NCBI RefSeq assembly: GCF_001074825.1
Contig: NZ_JUPG01000120.1
Span: 1 to 34,579, forward strand
Length of the DNA stretch: 34,579 bases
Direction of reading: 5' to 3'
Source: Streptococcus pseudopneumoniae
Lineage (GTDB): Bacteria; Bacillota; Bacilli; Lactobacillales; Streptococcaceae
Shown: piece after piece, positions 1 through 8,809 of the stretch
Layout: every line of letters begins with the position of its first letter
Numbering within the stretch: the first letter of the stretch is position 1
Position numbers and translations under genes: made by a program
The notes under the pieces: model-generated
The model's database searches: none
Seen by the model: the letters and a program-made list of their open reading frames with translations, nothing else
What the model was told of the DNA's origin: nothing

Positions 1-234
1 GGAACACAAGAACCAGGCCATGAAGGAGAATCGGCGGTTAACGAGTTACCAGAGTACACTGATTCAGTAGAGACAAAAGGGACGCAAGAGCTAGGACATG
101 AAGGAGAATCGGAAGTTAACGAGTTACCAGAGTACACTGATCCAGTAGCGACCAAAGGCACGCAAGCACCAGATCATGAGGGCGAAGCTGCAGTAGAAGA
201 AGAACTTCCGACTTTAGAGGTTACTACACGAAAT
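1..234 (+). repeat. 78-bp tandem coding repeat in the metalloprotease gene
   Basis: Units start at 1, 79 and 157. The first two encode 26 residues differing at only a few positions (core HEGES.VNELPEYTD). The third is degenerate after about 14 residues. The array runs off the left edge, so the copy number is unknown. It forms an acidic stalk in front of the G5 domain. Confidence 0.8.
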
Positions 235-3200
235 AGAACGGAAATCCAGAATATTCCTTATGCAACAGAAGAAATTCAGGATCCAACACTTCTGAAAAAT
301 CGTCGTGAAACTGAACGACAAGGTCAAGCAGGAACGCGTACAATTCAATATGAAGACTACATCGTAGATGGTAATGTCGTAGAAACTAAAGAACTATCAC
401 GAACTGAAGTAGCTCCAGTAAAAGAAATCGTTAAAGTAGGAACACTAGTCAAAGTTAAACCTACAGTAGAAATTGCCAACTTAACAAAAGCTGAGAACAA
501 AAAATCTATAACTGTAAGTTATAACTTAACAGACACTACATCAGCGTATGTCTCTGCCAAAGCGCAAATTTTCCAAGGTGATCAGCTGATTAAAGAGGTG
601 GATATAGAAAATCCTGCTAAAGCGCAAGTAATCTCAGGTTTAGATTACTACACACCTTACACACTAAAAACACGTTTAACTTATAATCTAGGCGAAAACG
701 ATGAACAAAGTACAGAAACATCAACTCAAGCTTTCCAATTAGATTATAAGAAAATAGAAATTAAAGATATTGATTCAGTAGAATTATACGGCAAAGAAAA
801 TGACCGTTATCGTAGATATTTAAGTCTAAGTGAAGCACCGACTGATACGGCTAAATACTTTGTAAAAATAAAATCAGATAGATTCAAAGAAATGTATATA
901 CCTGTAAAATCTATTACAGAAAATACGGATGGAACTTATAAAGTGATGGCAGCTGTTGATCAACTTGTAGAAGAAGGTGCAGAAGGATATAAAGAGGACT
1001 ACACATTTAATGTAGCTAAATCTAAAGCGGAGCAACCAGGAGTTTATACATCGTTCAAACAACTTGTAACAGCGATACAAAGCAACTTAGCAGGTGTATA
1101 TAAATTAGCTGCGGATATGACAGCCGATGAAGTAGGACTACCAGAAAATCAAACAAGTTACATAAAAGGAGAATTTACAGGAACGTTAGTAGGAACAGAA
1201 GGAAGCAAAGCATATGCTATATATGACCTGAAAAAACCACTGTTCGACATATTAAAAAATGCAACTGTAAAAGATTTAGATCTTAAAAATACACAAGTGG
1301 ATAGCAAAGAGAATGCCGCAGCAGTAGCAAAAACAGCGGATAATGCTACTATCAGCAATGTAGCTGTAGAAGGAAAAGTATCAGGTAGAAAATCAGTTGC
1401 AGGATTAGTAGTAGATGCAACAAATACAAGAATAGAAAACAGCTCATTCAGCGGAAAACTAATCGCCAACCACGCGGATAACAATGCAAATTACGCTGGA
1501 GGAATCGTTGGTAAATTAACTGGTGGAAATGCCAAAGTTGATAAATCGAAAGTAGATGTTGTAATCTCTACAGCAGCACGTAATAATAACCAAACAGCCG
1601 GAGGAATCGTTGGTAAACTAGAAAACTCTGCTTTAGTCACAAGATCTGTAACAACAGGTAAAATCCTCAACGGTCAAGGATATCCAAGAGTTGGGGGAAT
1701 AGTTGGGTCTACATATCCAAGAGGTCGTGTGGATAATGTAGTAAGCAATATGAATGTTGGTGATGGATATGCTACTACAGGAGATCAATTCGGTAGTGCA
1801 GATGTGAAGAATGCTATTACTTCTGTTGAAAATAAAAAACAAGATAACTTCGTTCGAAAAGTAACTAAAGAAGAAGTGGATGCTAAGATTACTTCTTATG
1901 GAATCACAGTAACTCTTGATGATACTGGGCAAGACCTAAAAGCAAACTCAAAAGAAGTTGACTATACAGCATTAAGTAAAGCGCAAGTTGAAAGAAAAGT
2001 AGCTTATAATAACATAGAAAAACTAATGCCGTTCTACAATAAAGAGCTAGTTGTTTACTATGGTAACAAAGTAGCGACAACGGATAAACTTTATACTACA
2101 GAACTGCTAGACGTAGTGCCTATGAACGGAAATGAAGTAGTAACGGATATTAATAATAAGAAAAATTCAATCAATAGAGTTATGTTACACTATAAAGACA
2201 ACACAGTAGAATACTTAGATGTAACATTCAAAGAAAACTTCACAAACAGTCAAGTAGTCGAATACAATGTCGCAGACAAAGGATATATATTCACACCAGA
2301 AGCATTCGTATCAGATTACACAGCGATAACTAATAATGTACTAAGTGAATTGCAAAATGTAATGTTTAGCTCAGAAGCGACTAAGAAAGTATTAGGAGCG
2401 GTAAATAATGCAGCGTTAGATAACTTATACTTAGATAGAGAATTTGAGGAAGTTAAAACTAATATAGCAGAGCACTTAAGAAAAGTATTAGCGATGGATA
2501 AATCAATCAACACTACAGGAGATGGTGTAGTTGAATACGTAAGTGAAAAAATTAAAAATAACAAAGAAGCATTTATGCTGGGACTTACATACATGAACCG
2601 TTGGTACAATATTAATTATGACAGTCTGAATACGAAAGATTTATCAGTGTACAAATTTGACTTTAACGGAAATAATGAAGCTTCAACGCTAGATACTATC
2701 ATCGCTTTAGGAAATAGCGGACTAGAAAACTTACGAGGACCAAATACGACAGGTCTATATGCGAGCACACTTGCACCACTTAAAGGAGAAGATTCAGTCT
2801 TTGACTTCGTAGAAGCGTATAGAAGACTGTTCCTGCCGAACAAAACAAATAACGAGTGGTTCAAAGATAATACAAAAGCATACATAGTAGAAGCGAAATC
2901 AGACATAGAAGAAGTTCGTGAAAAACAAGTATCACCAACAGCTGACAAGAAATACTCAATCGGAGTATATGATAGAATATCAGCACCAAGTTGGGGTTAT
3001 AAGAGCATGATACTGCCACTATTAACGATGAAAGAAGAAAGTTTGTATGCAATATCTACTCTATCAACATTAGCCTTCGGTAGCTATGAACGTTATCGAG
3101 ACAGAGGAGCGGACGGAGTTATCTTATCAGGAGAAGCTCTACGTCAATATGTTAGAGGAAAAGTAGATCAATCTGCGAAATGGCAAAGAGATCATTATGA

Positions 3201-4536
3201 TATCTGGTATAGAGTTCTAGCGCCAGAATTTAAAGAAAGATTATACCGTGCAGTACCGGTAACAGACGCATTTGAGGTGAAAGATACAAATGGTAGAGGC
3301 TACTGGGCAACATTATCAGAAAAAAATATAGACTCTATCTATAGTTTCTTCGGACCAGTAGGTAAATACCATACACCAAGACCGAATGCAGGTGCTTACG
3401 CAACAGGAGTAGAGGCGTACTTTGTAATCGATAGACTGTTAGACCAGTACGGAACATCGGTTTATAGTCATGAGATGGTACACAATTCGGATTCTTCGAT
3501 TTACTTTGAAGGGAATGGTAGACGAGAAGGACAAGGTGCGGAATTATATGCACTAGGACTACTTCAATCAGCGGATAGTGTGGATAAAGAAGCGATAGTA
3601 TTAAACACAATCTTCAAAGGAGATAAAGACTCAAAAACTCGCTTGCACACATACGATCCAACGGCGAGATTCACCTCTGAAGAAGAAATTCAACACTACT
3701 TACATGGAATGTATGATGTGTTATACACACTTGATGCAATGGAAGCTAATGCAGTATTAACACAAACTGATGCTGTTAAGAAACAATGGTTTAGAAAAAT
3801 CGAAAACTACTACGTGCGCGACGATAAATACAACAAAGACACACACGCAGGAAACAAAGTTCGTCCATTAACAGATGAAGAAGTAACAAGATTAACAACA
3901 TTGAACTCATTAATTGAGAATGATATCATTAATAGACGTGCTTATCAAAATGAAACTCAATACGGAAGAAATGGTTATTACACGATAAGTATGTTCTCAC
4001 CTATCTACGCAGGACTAAGCAATCCAAACGGTGCACCTGGAGATGTAATGTTTAGAAAAACAGCGTTTGAATTATATGCAGAAAAAGGATACCACAAAGG
4101 GTTCTTACCTTACGTGTCTAACCAATACGCAGCGGATGCACTTGCAGAAGGAAGTAAAACATACTCAAGTTGGTTTAGACGTGATGTTGCTTTAGTCACA
4201 GATAATTTAGTATTGAAAAAAGTATTTGATAATCGCTATCCAAACTGGGCAGAATTCAAAAAAGATATGTTCAACCAACGTATCAGTAAACAAAATAACT
4301 TAAAAGTAATAACAATTCAGTACGAATTAGATAAACCAAATAGCACAAAAGAAGTAACTATCTCATCAGCACAAGAGATGCAAGCTCTAATCGATGCAGC
4401 AGTAGCACATGATGTGAAAAATCTTAAACGAGCAACAGAAAATGTCCCATCAAGTTGGGTACACTTACTAAAACAAAAAATCTACAACGCGTACCTGCGT
4501 AGCACAGATGATTTCAGAGAATCTATTTATAAATAA
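1..4536 (+). CDS. zmpC: M26 family zinc metalloprotease, C-terminal part (ZmpC-like)
   Basis: The frame is open from base 1 to the TAA at 4534-4536, so at least 1511 residues are present and the N-terminus (signal peptide and anchor) lies outside the window. From the left there are two and a half copies of a 26-residue acidic repeat (78-bp period from 1, 79 and 157), a G5-type domain (about 235-470), a GLUG-like glycine-rich repeat region (about 1300-1760), and the peptidase domain. The zinc site is HEMVH at 3469-3483, with the third-ligand Glu 20 residues after the last His at 3541-3543, as in M26 proteases. These surface enzymes cleave host glycoproteins. I chose ZmpC over ZmpB or IgA1 protease because pneumococcal zmpC lies just upstream of the same glyoxalase gene (from memory); the paralogue call is less certain than the family. 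The gene is visibly more A+T-rich than its neighbours and rich in AGA and GTA codons. Confidence 0.85.
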   Translation, partial: GTQEPGHEGESAVNELPEYTDSVETKGTQELGHEGESEVNELPEYTDPVATKGTQAPDHEGEAAVEEELPTLEVTTRNRTEIQNIPYATEEIQDPTLLKNRRETERQGQAGTRTIQYEDYIVDGNVVETKELSRTEVAPVKEIVKVGTLVKVKPTVEIANLTKAENKKSITVSYNLTDTTSAYVSAKAQIFQGDQLIKEVDIENPAKAQVISGLDYYTPYTLKTRLTYNLGENDEQSTETSTQAFQLDYKKIEIKDIDSVELYGKENDRYRRYLSLSEAPTDTAKYFVKIKSDRFKEMYIPVKSITENTDGTYKVMAAVDQLVEEGAEGYKEDYTFNVAKSKAEQPGVYTSFKQLVTAIQSNLAGVYKLAADMTADEVGLPENQTSYIKGEFTGTLVGTEGSKAYAIYDLKKPLFDILKNATVKDLDLKNTQVDSKENAAAVAKTADNATISNVAVEGKVSGRKSVAGLVVDATNTRIENSSFSGKLIANHADNNANYAGGIVGKLTGGNAKVDKSKVDVVISTAARNNNQTAGGIVGKLENSALVTRSVTTGKILNGQGYPRVGGIVGSTYPRGRVDNVVSNMNVGDGYATTGDQFGSADVKNAITSVENKKQDNFVRKVTKEEVDAKITSYGITVTLDDTGQDLKANSKEVDYTALSKAQVERKVAYNNIEKLMPFYNKELVVYYGNKVATTDKLYTTELLDVVPMNGNEVVTDINNKKNSINRVMLHYKDNTVEYLDVTFKENFTNSQVVEYNVADKGYIFTPEAFVSDYTAITNNVLSELQNVMFSSEATKKVLGAVNNAALDNLYLDREFEEVKTNIAEHLRKVLAMDKSINTTGDGVVEYVSEKIKNNKEAFMLGLTYMNRWYNINYDSLNTKDLSVYKFDFNGNNEASTLDTIIALGNSGLENLRGPNTTGLYASTLAPLKGEDSVFDFVEAYRRLFLPNKTNNEWFKDNTKAYIVEAKSDIEEVREKQVSPTADKKYSIGVYDRISAPSWGYKSMILPLLTMKEESLYAISTLSTLAFGSYERYRDRGADGVILSGEALRQYVRGKVDQSAKWQRDHYDIWYRVLAPEFKERLYRAVPVTDAFEVKDTNGRGYWATLSEKNIDSIYSFFGPVGKYHTPRPNAGAYATGVEAYFVIDRLLDQYGTSVYSHEMVHNSDSSIYFEGNGRREGQGAELYALGLLQSADSVDKEAIVLNTIFKGDKDSKTRLHTYDPTARFTSEEEIQHYLHGMYDVLYTLDAMEANAVLTQTDAVKKQWFRKIENYYVRDDKYNKDTHAGNKVRPLTDEEVTRLTTLNSLIENDIINRRAYQNETQYGRNGYYTISMFSPIYAGLSNPNGAPGDVMFRKTAFELYAEKGYHKGFLPYVSNQYAADALAEGSKTYSSWFRRDVALVTDNLVLKKVFDNRYPNWAEFKKDMFNQRISKQNNLKVITIQYELDKPNSTKEVTISSAQEMQALIDAAVAHDVKNLKRATENVPSSWVHLLKQKIYNAYLRSTDDFRESIYK

Positions 4537-4579
4537 GATTGTAAAGTTTTATTGTTGAATAGTGTTTCTTGTAAGAATG

Positions 4580-4612
4580 AGGAGTAAGATGACCAATCTA
4601 CTCCTTTTTCTT
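4580..4612 (+). terminator. Rho-independent terminator after the metalloprotease gene
   Basis: The arms AGGAGT(A)AGAT and ATCTACTCCT pair around a short loop and are followed by a run of T, about 45 bp after the stop codon. Confidence 0.8.
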
Positions 4613-4763
4613 ATGGAGTGATATAGAAATTTTATTGAATGCAGATTGTAGGAATCATCTTCCACTCGCCAACGACCAATGGTGGCAAGATGTATCTCAA
4701 TCCCACAGAAAACGTTGATTTGATAAATAACTTTGCTAAGGGAGTTCCTTCAAGTTGTCTGAC
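4613..4763. other. Intergenic stretch without a supported gene
   Basis: The region between the metalloprotease terminator and the glyoxalase promoter holds one 42-codon reading frame (4639-4767, +) without a ribosome binding site or recognisable homology. It could be a gene remnant. I see no RNA gene or repeat here. Confidence 0.5.
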
Positions 4764-4816
4764 TTGACTTTCTTGATGGAACTTATACAATAGTTGTAAT
4801 AAAAAGAATTACAACT
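4764..4816 (+). promoter_or_regulatory. Promoter with inverted-repeat operator for the glyoxalase gene
   Basis: The -35 is TTGACT (4764-4769), then a 16-bp spacer and -10 TACAAT (4786-4791). Directly after the -10 is a perfect inverted repeat with 9-bp arms, AGTTGTAAT (4792-4800) and ATTACAACT (4808-4816), 7 bp apart and covering the predicted start of transcription. This geometry suits a dimeric MarR- or TetR-type repressor. The cognate regulator is not evident in the window. Confidence 0.7.
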
Positions 4817-4833
4817 AAAAAAGAGGAGCATTT

Positions 4834-5688
4834 ATGACCTATGAATACAAGAGTTACATTTATTTGGCAAAGGCAGTTTTAAATGTAAAGGATTTGGCAA
4901 GTCAAACAGCCTTTTATCAGCAAGTTATTGGTTTAGAAATCTTATCTCAAACTGAGACAGAGGTCGTTCTGGGACTTGGAGGAAAAGCCTTGGTACACTT
5001 GATTCAAGCACAAGAGAGCGGTGAAGTAAGGGAACATTATGGTCTTTACCATCTGGCTATTCTCTTGCCGACACGAAAGGCTTTGGCGGATATCTTGAAA
5101 CACCTGACAGATTTACAGATTCCTCTCGTCGGCGGTGCAGACCATGGTTACAGTGAGGCTCTTTACTTGGAGGATTTGGAGGGAAATGGCATCGAACTCT
5201 ATCGAGATAAGCCGGTTTCCACATGGGATATTCGAGAAGATGGACGCATTATCGGAGTGACGGAGGCCCTTGCGGCGCAGGATATCTATGAGTTAGGGGA
5301 AAGAGTAGAGCCTTTTATCCTAGCAGATGGTGCGAGAATGGGGCATATCCATCTTTCCGTCAAGGATAGTCGAAAGTCCAGCCAGTTTTATCAAAAGGTG
5401 TTAGGACTAGAGGATAAATTCAGTATGCCTAGCGCTAGTTGGATTGCAGCTGGGGACTACCATCATCATTTAGCGGTCAATGAGTGGGGAGGAAAAGGTC
5501 TAGCTCCGCGTAAGCAAGGCTTGCCAGGTTTGGCCTATTATGTCATTGAGGTCGCTAGTAAAGAAGAATTGTTAACGATTGTGCAACGAGCACAAGCAGT
5601 TGCTACCCCAATCAAGTGGCTGACATCTAGCCAGCTGGAAATCACAGACCCAGATGGAATTGTGACTCGTATTCGCTTAGCAAGATAG
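4834..5688 (+). CDS. Glyoxalase/VOC family protein with two VOC modules
   Basis: This 284-residue protein has two vicinal-oxygen-chelate modules. The first (about residues 8-125) begins with ...AVLNVKDLASQTAFYQQVIGL and the second (about 170-280) with GHIHLSVKDSRKSSQFYQ. Metal-ligand candidates are His (GHIHLS) and the Glu residues ending each module (GNGIELY; QLEITDPDG). The layout resembles CatE-type ring-cleavage dioxygenases and two-module glyoxalases, but substrate and reaction cannot be told from sequence. GAGGAG precedes the ATG with good spacing. The gene appears monocistronic, behind a strong operator-like palindrome, which suggests induction by a small reactive compound. It sits next to the ZmpC-like gene, as in pneumococcus. 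Confidence 0.85.
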   Translation: MTYEYKSYIYLAKAVLNVKDLASQTAFYQQVIGLEILSQTETEVVLGLGGKALVHLIQAQESGEVREHYGLYHLAILLPTRKALADILKHLTDLQIPLVGGADHGYSEALYLEDLEGNGIELYRDKPVSTWDIREDGRIIGVTEALAAQDIYELGERVEPFILADGARMGHIHLSVKDSRKSSQFYQKVLGLEDKFSMPSASWIAAGDYHHHLAVNEWGGKGLAPRKQGLPGLAYYVIEVASKEELLTIVQRAQAVATPIKWLTSSQLEITDPDGIVTRIRLAR

Positions 5689-5775
5689 ACAGGATGTGAT
5701 GAAAATCAGAGCATCAATTGTAGAAAGTGGTTTTTATTCTAGTATTCGCTTCTCCTCAGTTTATCAGCTTCCTCC

Positions 5776-5803
5776 TTGACACTCCGTCAGCTTTTGATAC
5801 AAT
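5776..5803 (+). promoter_or_regulatory. Promoter of the nucleoside phosphorylase-family gene
   Basis: Consensus -35 TTGACA (5776-5781), 16-bp spacer, -10 TACAAT (5798-5803) with an upstream TGA that makes it an extended -10. It lies 25 bp before the start codon. Confidence 0.75.
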
Positions 5804-5828
5804 AGTACAAAATTAGAGGAGGTGGGTT

Positions 5829-6593
5829 ATGATTCAGAAACATACGATTCCTATTTTAGAGTTTGATGACAATCCTCAGGCGGTTATCATGCCTGATCAC
5901 GAGGGGCTGGATTTGCATTTGCCCAAGAAGTGTGTCTATGCTTTTTTAGGTGAGGAGATTGACCGCTATGCGAGGGAAGTAGGGGCGGATTGTGTCGGCG
6001 AATTCGTTTCAGCCACCAAGACCTATCCAGTCTATGTCGTTAACTACAAGGACGAGGAACTTTGTTTGGCTCAGGCTCCTGTTGGTTCAGCTCCAGCAGC
6101 CCAGTTTATGGATTGGTTGATTGGCTATGGTGTGGAGCAGATTATTTCCACTGGAACCTGTGGTGTGCTGGCTGATATAGAAGAAAATGCCTTTCTAGTC
6201 CCTGTTCGCGCTCTGCGAGATGAAGGAGCCAGTTACCACTATGTGGCACCTTCTCGTTATATGGAAATGCAGCCAGAGGCTATTGCTGCCATTGAGCGAG
6301 TTTTGGTTGATAGAGGGATTCCTTATGAAGAAGTCATGACCTGGACGACAGATGGTTTTTACCGAGAAACGGCTGAAAAGGTGGCTTATCGCAAGGAAGA
6401 AGGCTGTGCTGTTGTGGAGATGGAGTGTTCTGCGCTCGCGGCAGTAGCCCAACTGCGTGGGGTTCTCTGGGGAGAATTGTTGTTCACAGCTGATTCCTTA
6501 GCAGACTTGGACCAGTACGATAGTCGTGACTGGGGTTCAGAAGCTTTCGAGAAGGCCTTAGAACTCTGCCTTGAGATAGCCTTTCAGATATAG
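5829..6593 (+). CDS. Nucleoside phosphorylase (PNP/UDP family)
   Basis: This 254-residue cytoplasmic protein of the PNP_UDP_1 fold would cleave the glycosidic bond of a purine or pyrimidine nucleoside by phosphorolysis for base salvage. Visible family marks are the glycine-rich turn ...IISTGTCGVL (about residue 100), the substrate-binding segment VVEMECSALAAVAQLRG (the MEMxxxA motif, about residues 196-212), and a downstream ...FTADSL containing the usual catalytic Asp region. GAGGAGG precedes the ATG at 5829. The specific nucleoside is not determinable. It has its own promoter and is 33 bp upstream of the potassium transporter gene, which it may partly co-transcribe. Confidence 0.85.
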   Translation: MIQKHTIPILEFDDNPQAVIMPDHEGLDLHLPKKCVYAFLGEEIDRYAREVGADCVGEFVSATKTYPVYVVNYKDEELCLAQAPVGSAPAAQFMDWLIGYGVEQIISTGTCGVLADIEENAFLVPVRALRDEGASYHYVAPSRYMEMQPEAIAAIERVLVDRGIPYEEVMTWTTDGFYRETAEKVAYRKEEGCAVVEMECSALAAVAQLRGVLWGELLFTADSLADLDQYDSRDWGSEAFEKALELCLEIAFQI

Positions 6594-6614
6594 CTACTCT
6601 CTTACTTTTTATGG

Positions 6615-6629
6615 TACAATGGATGTATG
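6615..6629 (+). promoter_or_regulatory. Extended -10 promoter abutting the ktrB start codon
   Basis: TGG-TACAAT places the -10 at 6615-6620, and transcription would start about 7 bp later at 6627, the A of the ktrB ATG. No Shine-Dalgarno sequence is visible before this ATG. If the promoter is real, the message is leaderless or nearly so. Confidence 0.45.
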
Positions 6630-8006
6630 TTATTCAAATTATTTGTGAAAAAAATTGAGAGAGCCTTGGGCGGGCTTTCGCCAGCTCGCCGCATCTTTTT
6701 AAGTTTCGCTGGAGTTATTTTTATAGGCTCTCTTCTTTTGAGTTTGCCTTTTGTTCAGGCGAGTGGTTCGCAGGCTACTTATTTTGACCATCTTTTTACG
6801 ACGGTGTCCATGGTCTGTGTGACTGGCCTTTTTACGCAACCAGTGGCTACTACCTATAATGTCTGGGGGCAGTTGATTTGTATGCTCTTGATACAGATTG
6901 GTGGTCTGGGGCTCATGACTTTTATCGGGGTCTTTTATATTCAGGGGAAGCAAAAGCTTAGTCTTCGCAGTCGTGAAACTATTCAGGAAAGCTTTAGTTA
7001 CGGGGAGACTCGGTCGCTGAAGGCCTTTATGCGGTCCATCTTTTTGACGACTTTTCTGGTGGAGGGCTTGGGTGCCTTCCTGCTAAGTTTTCGTTTTATT
7101 CCTGAGTTCGGCTGGGGACGAGGCATTTTCACCTCTATCTTTTTAGCCATTTCAGCCTTTTGTAATGCTGGTTTTGATAATTTCGGCAGTAGCAGTTTAG
7201 TGGCTTTTCAGACGGATCCCTTGATTAATCTGGTCATTGCTGGCTTGATTATCACAGGTGGTCTTGGCTTTATGGTCTGGTTTGACTTGGCAACCCAGTT
7301 TGACAAGAAGAAAAAACGCCGTCTGCGTTTCCACACCAAGCTGGTCCTCTTCTTGACTGCAGGGATTTTGCTGTTTGGGACAGTATCCACACTCTTTACG
7401 GAGTGGCAAAATCCTGGAACCATTGGCAATCTCAGCGTTCCAGAGAAAGTGTTGGTTAGCTTTTTCCAAACCGTTAGCATGAGAACGGCTGGCTTTGCTT
7501 CTATTGACTACACCCAAGCTCGGCCTGTGACCTTGTTTATCTATATCCTACAGATGTTTCTGGGTGGGGCGCCTGGAGGGACAGCTGGGGGTCTTAAGAT
7601 TACGACTTTCTTCGTCTTGTTGGTTTTTGCGCGTAGTGAATTGCTGGGCTTGCCTCATGCCAATGTTGCGCATAGAACCATTGAGGCTCGCACAGTCCAA
7701 AAATCCTTTAGTGTTTTTATTATCTTTTTGATGACCTTCTTGTTGGGTTTGGTGTTACTTGGAATTACAGCAGAAGGGACACCGCGCTTTATCTATCTTA
7801 TGTTTGAGACCATTTCAGCCCTTGCGACAGTTGGGGTAACGGCAAATCTGACACCAGAATTGGGCAAGTTGGCTCTCAGCATTGTCATGGTGCTCATGTT
7901 TATTGGCCGTATCGGTCCCTTGACCTTGCTGGTTAGTCTAGCGGATTATCAGCCTGATAAGAAAGATTTGATTCAGTATATGAAAGCAGATATTAGTATT
8001 GGATAA
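6627..8006 (+). CDS. ktrB: Potassium uptake channel subunit, KtrB/TrkH family
   Basis: This 459-residue membrane protein is the K+-conducting subunit of a Ktr/Trk system. All four selectivity-filter loops are visible in order: CVTGL (residues ~70), FCNAGFDNF (~180), MRTAGFASID (~288) and ATVGVTANLT (~392), separated by paired hydrophobic helices in the M1-P-M2 pattern repeated four times. The length is typical of KtrB. The next gene, 13 bp downstream, encodes the cytosolic RCK regulatory subunit. In pneumococcus the equivalent pair is the TrkH-like protein and CabP, controlled by c-di-AMP (known for the family, not seen here). The start lacks a ribosome binding site and sits at the predicted +1 of its own promoter. 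Confidence 0.93.
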   Translation: MLFKLFVKKIERALGGLSPARRIFLSFAGVIFIGSLLLSLPFVQASGSQATYFDHLFTTVSMVCVTGLFTQPVATTYNVWGQLICMLLIQIGGLGLMTFIGVFYIQGKQKLSLRSRETIQESFSYGETRSLKAFMRSIFLTTFLVEGLGAFLLSFRFIPEFGWGRGIFTSIFLAISAFCNAGFDNFGSSSLVAFQTDPLINLVIAGLIITGGLGFMVWFDLATQFDKKKKRRLRFHTKLVLFLTAGILLFGTVSTLFTEWQNPGTIGNLSVPEKVLVSFFQTVSMRTAGFASIDYTQARPVTLFIYILQMFLGGAPGGTAGGLKITTFFVLLVFARSELLGLPHANVAHRTIEARTVQKSFSVFIIFLMTFLLGLVLLGITAEGTPRFIYLMFETISALATVGVTANLTPELGKLALSIVMVLMFIGRIGPLTLLVSLADYQPDKKDLIQYMKADISIG

Positions 8007-8019
8007 GAAAGGAAGAGCG

Positions 8020-8685
8020 ATGTCAGATCGTACGATTGGAATTTTAGGTTTGGGGATTTTCGGGACTAGTGTCCTGACAGCCCTAGCCAAGCAAGATATG
8101 AATATTATTGCTATTGACGACCACGCAGAGCACATCAATCAATTTGAGCCAGTTTTGGCGCGTGGAGTAGTTGGTGATATCACAGATGAGGAACTCCTCC
8201 GAACCGCAGGGATTGATACCTGTGATACGGTTGTAGTCGCAACAGGAGAAAATCTGGAGTCGAGTGTGCTTGCAGTGATGCATTGTAAGAGTCTAGGTGT
8301 ACCAAGGGTTATTGCCAAGGTCAAAAGTCAGACAGCCAAGAAGGTGCTGGAAAAAATCGGTGCTGACTCGGTGATTTCACCTGAGTATGAAATGGGGCAG
8401 TCTCTAGCGCAGACCATTCTCTTTCATAACAATGTCGATGTCTTTCAGCTGGATAAAAATGTGTCTATCGTGGAGATGAAAATTCCTAGTGTTTGGGCAG
8501 GTCAAAGCCTGAGCCAGCTAGATTTACGTAGCAAATATAACCTCAATGTCTTAGGATTTCGTGAACAAGAAAATTCACCACTGGATGTCCAGTTTGGTCC
8601 TAATGACCTCTTGAAGGAAGATGCCTATATCTTGGCGGTGATTAATAACCAGTATCTAGATGACTTGGCAGAATTAAATTCGTAA
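8020..8685 (+). CDS. cabP: RCK-domain potassium uptake regulator (KtrA/CabP)
   Basis: This 221-residue cytoplasmic protein gates the KtrB channel. The N-terminal RCK_N Rossmann domain has GLGIFG near residue 10 and an acidic strand end (AIDDHAEH). The C-terminal third is an RCK_C domain, which binds c-di-AMP in the pneumococcal homologue CabP. The frame extends upstream to a TTG at 7999, but ATG at 8020 is the better start because AAGGAAG lies just before it, and the longer version would overlap ktrB. It is co-transcribed with ktrB. No terminator is visible after it. Confidence 0.92.
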   Translation: MSDRTIGILGLGIFGTSVLTALAKQDMNIIAIDDHAEHINQFEPVLARGVVGDITDEELLRTAGIDTCDTVVVATGENLESSVLAVMHCKSLGVPRVIAKVKSQTAKKVLEKIGADSVISPEYEMGQSLAQTILFHNNVDVFQLDKNVSIVEMKIPSVWAGQSLSQLDLRSKYNLNVLGFREQENSPLDVQFGPNDLLKEDAYILAVINNQYLDDLAELNS

Positions 8686-8717
8686 AAAAATTAATATAAG
8701 TATTTTATAAGAGGGAT

Positions 8718-8771
8718 TTAAGAAAAATTTTAACTTTTTCTTAATCCTTTTTAATTTTAGGAGATTATACT
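8718..8771 (+). promoter_or_regulatory. pavB promoter with phased TTAA repeats
   Basis: The -10 is TATACT (8766-8771). Upstream, TTAA occurs at 8718, 8730, 8741 and 8751, spaced 12, 11 and 10 bp apart, roughly one helical turn, each in a TTAA(C/G/T)-T-rich context. There is no good -35, which suits an activator-dependent promoter. Direct repeats in helical phase are typical binding sites for OmpR-family response regulators. RR08 encoded just downstream is the obvious candidate, since TCS08 is known to control pavB in pneumococcus. Confidence 0.5.
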
Positions 8772-8809
8772 AGAGTCATCAAATAAAGAAAAACTCTAAG
8801 GAGAATCCT

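Noticed and set aside
4639..4767. 42-codon frame starting MQIVGIIFHSPTT between the metalloprotease and glyoxalase genes
   Set aside because: No ribosome binding site, no homology I recognise, and its 3' end runs into the glyoxalase -35. At most a remnant.
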